Shown here: one piece after another, positions 63,841 through 64,000 of the stretch
How positions within the stretch are numbered: the stretch's first letter is position 1
Layout of the letters: the number at the start of each line of letters is the position of its first letter
From: Haliotis asinina
Lineage: Eukaryota > Mollusca > Gastropoda > Lepetellida > Haliotidae
DNA length: 64,000 bases
NCBI RefSeq assembly: GCF_037392515.1
Contig: NC_090288.1
Location: 12,753,969-12,817,968, forward strand
Direction of reading: 5' to 3'
Notes under the pieces: model-generated
Databases searched by the model: none
Told to the model about the DNA's origin: nothing
What the model saw: the letters and a program-made list of their open reading frames with translations, nothing else
Program-made: the position numbers and the translations under genes

Positions 63841-64000
63841 TTATGTTGATATGAAAATCAGTGTCATACTTAAAAAAGTATTTACAGAAAGTATATGAAA
63901 AATACTGACTACCTTAGGTTAACTGAAAGCGAACACAATCTATTTGTGCTCAGTTTTTTAGAAAAAGTCAACCGGAGATTGAAGTTCTGTGCGCTTTGCA

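Overview
The window looks like nuclear DNA of a gastropod mollusc, most likely an abalone (Haliotis). The grounds are intron-rich animal genes and dozens of copies of two SINE families that end in a (GTGA/CTCA)n tail next to 'TTTTACGCCGC', a pattern I know from abalone sequence. The species call is inference; no marker gene is present. No rRNA, CRISPR or bacterial-type operon is seen.

Two protein-coding genes are well supported, both on the minus strand. (1) A large cadherin runs from a signal-peptide exon at 34894-34942 to a stop at 9709, with a polyadenylation signal at 9553-9558. I could join 17 exons whose phases match at every junction but one (exon 14 to exon 15). They give about 2,400 residues: signal peptide, about 18 cadherin (EC) repeats, a membrane-adjacent region with an alpha/beta pattern, one transmembrane helix and a tail of at least 360 residues. 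The first five EC repeats are split over nine short exons. The next thirteen sit in one exon of 4,009 bp. (2) A single-exon GT31 beta-1,3-galactosyltransferase-like gene lies at 45613-46752, with three short upstream ORFs in its leader. A possible exon of an unknown gene lies near 57.9 kb, with a related-looking tail near 60.7 kb.

Layout: 1-9.0 kb is intergenic, with duplicated blocks, a 29-30 bp satellite, SINEs and a long-TIR MITE. 9.5-35.1 kb is the cadherin gene, whose introns hold SINEs, a second copy of the MITE, a broken Tc1/mariner transposase and several perfect or near-perfect hairpins. 35.1-45.6 kb is intergenic, with intact SINEs and simple repeats. 45.6-46.9 kb is the glycosyltransferase. 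46.9-53.4 kb is intergenic repeats. 53.46-55.36 kb is a foldback element carrying 25 exact-length 66-bp tandem units, whose long ORFs are not genes. 55.4-64 kb is mostly unrecognised sequence and SINE fragments.

The two genes could meet functionally at the cell surface (an adhesion protein and a Golgi enzyme that extends surface glycans), but nothing in the sequence links them. The most interesting structures are the 66-bp array grown from one arm of a foldback element, two hairpins with a hammerhead-like core, the paired MITEs with 9-bp target duplications, and a possible frame switch in the cadherin tail.
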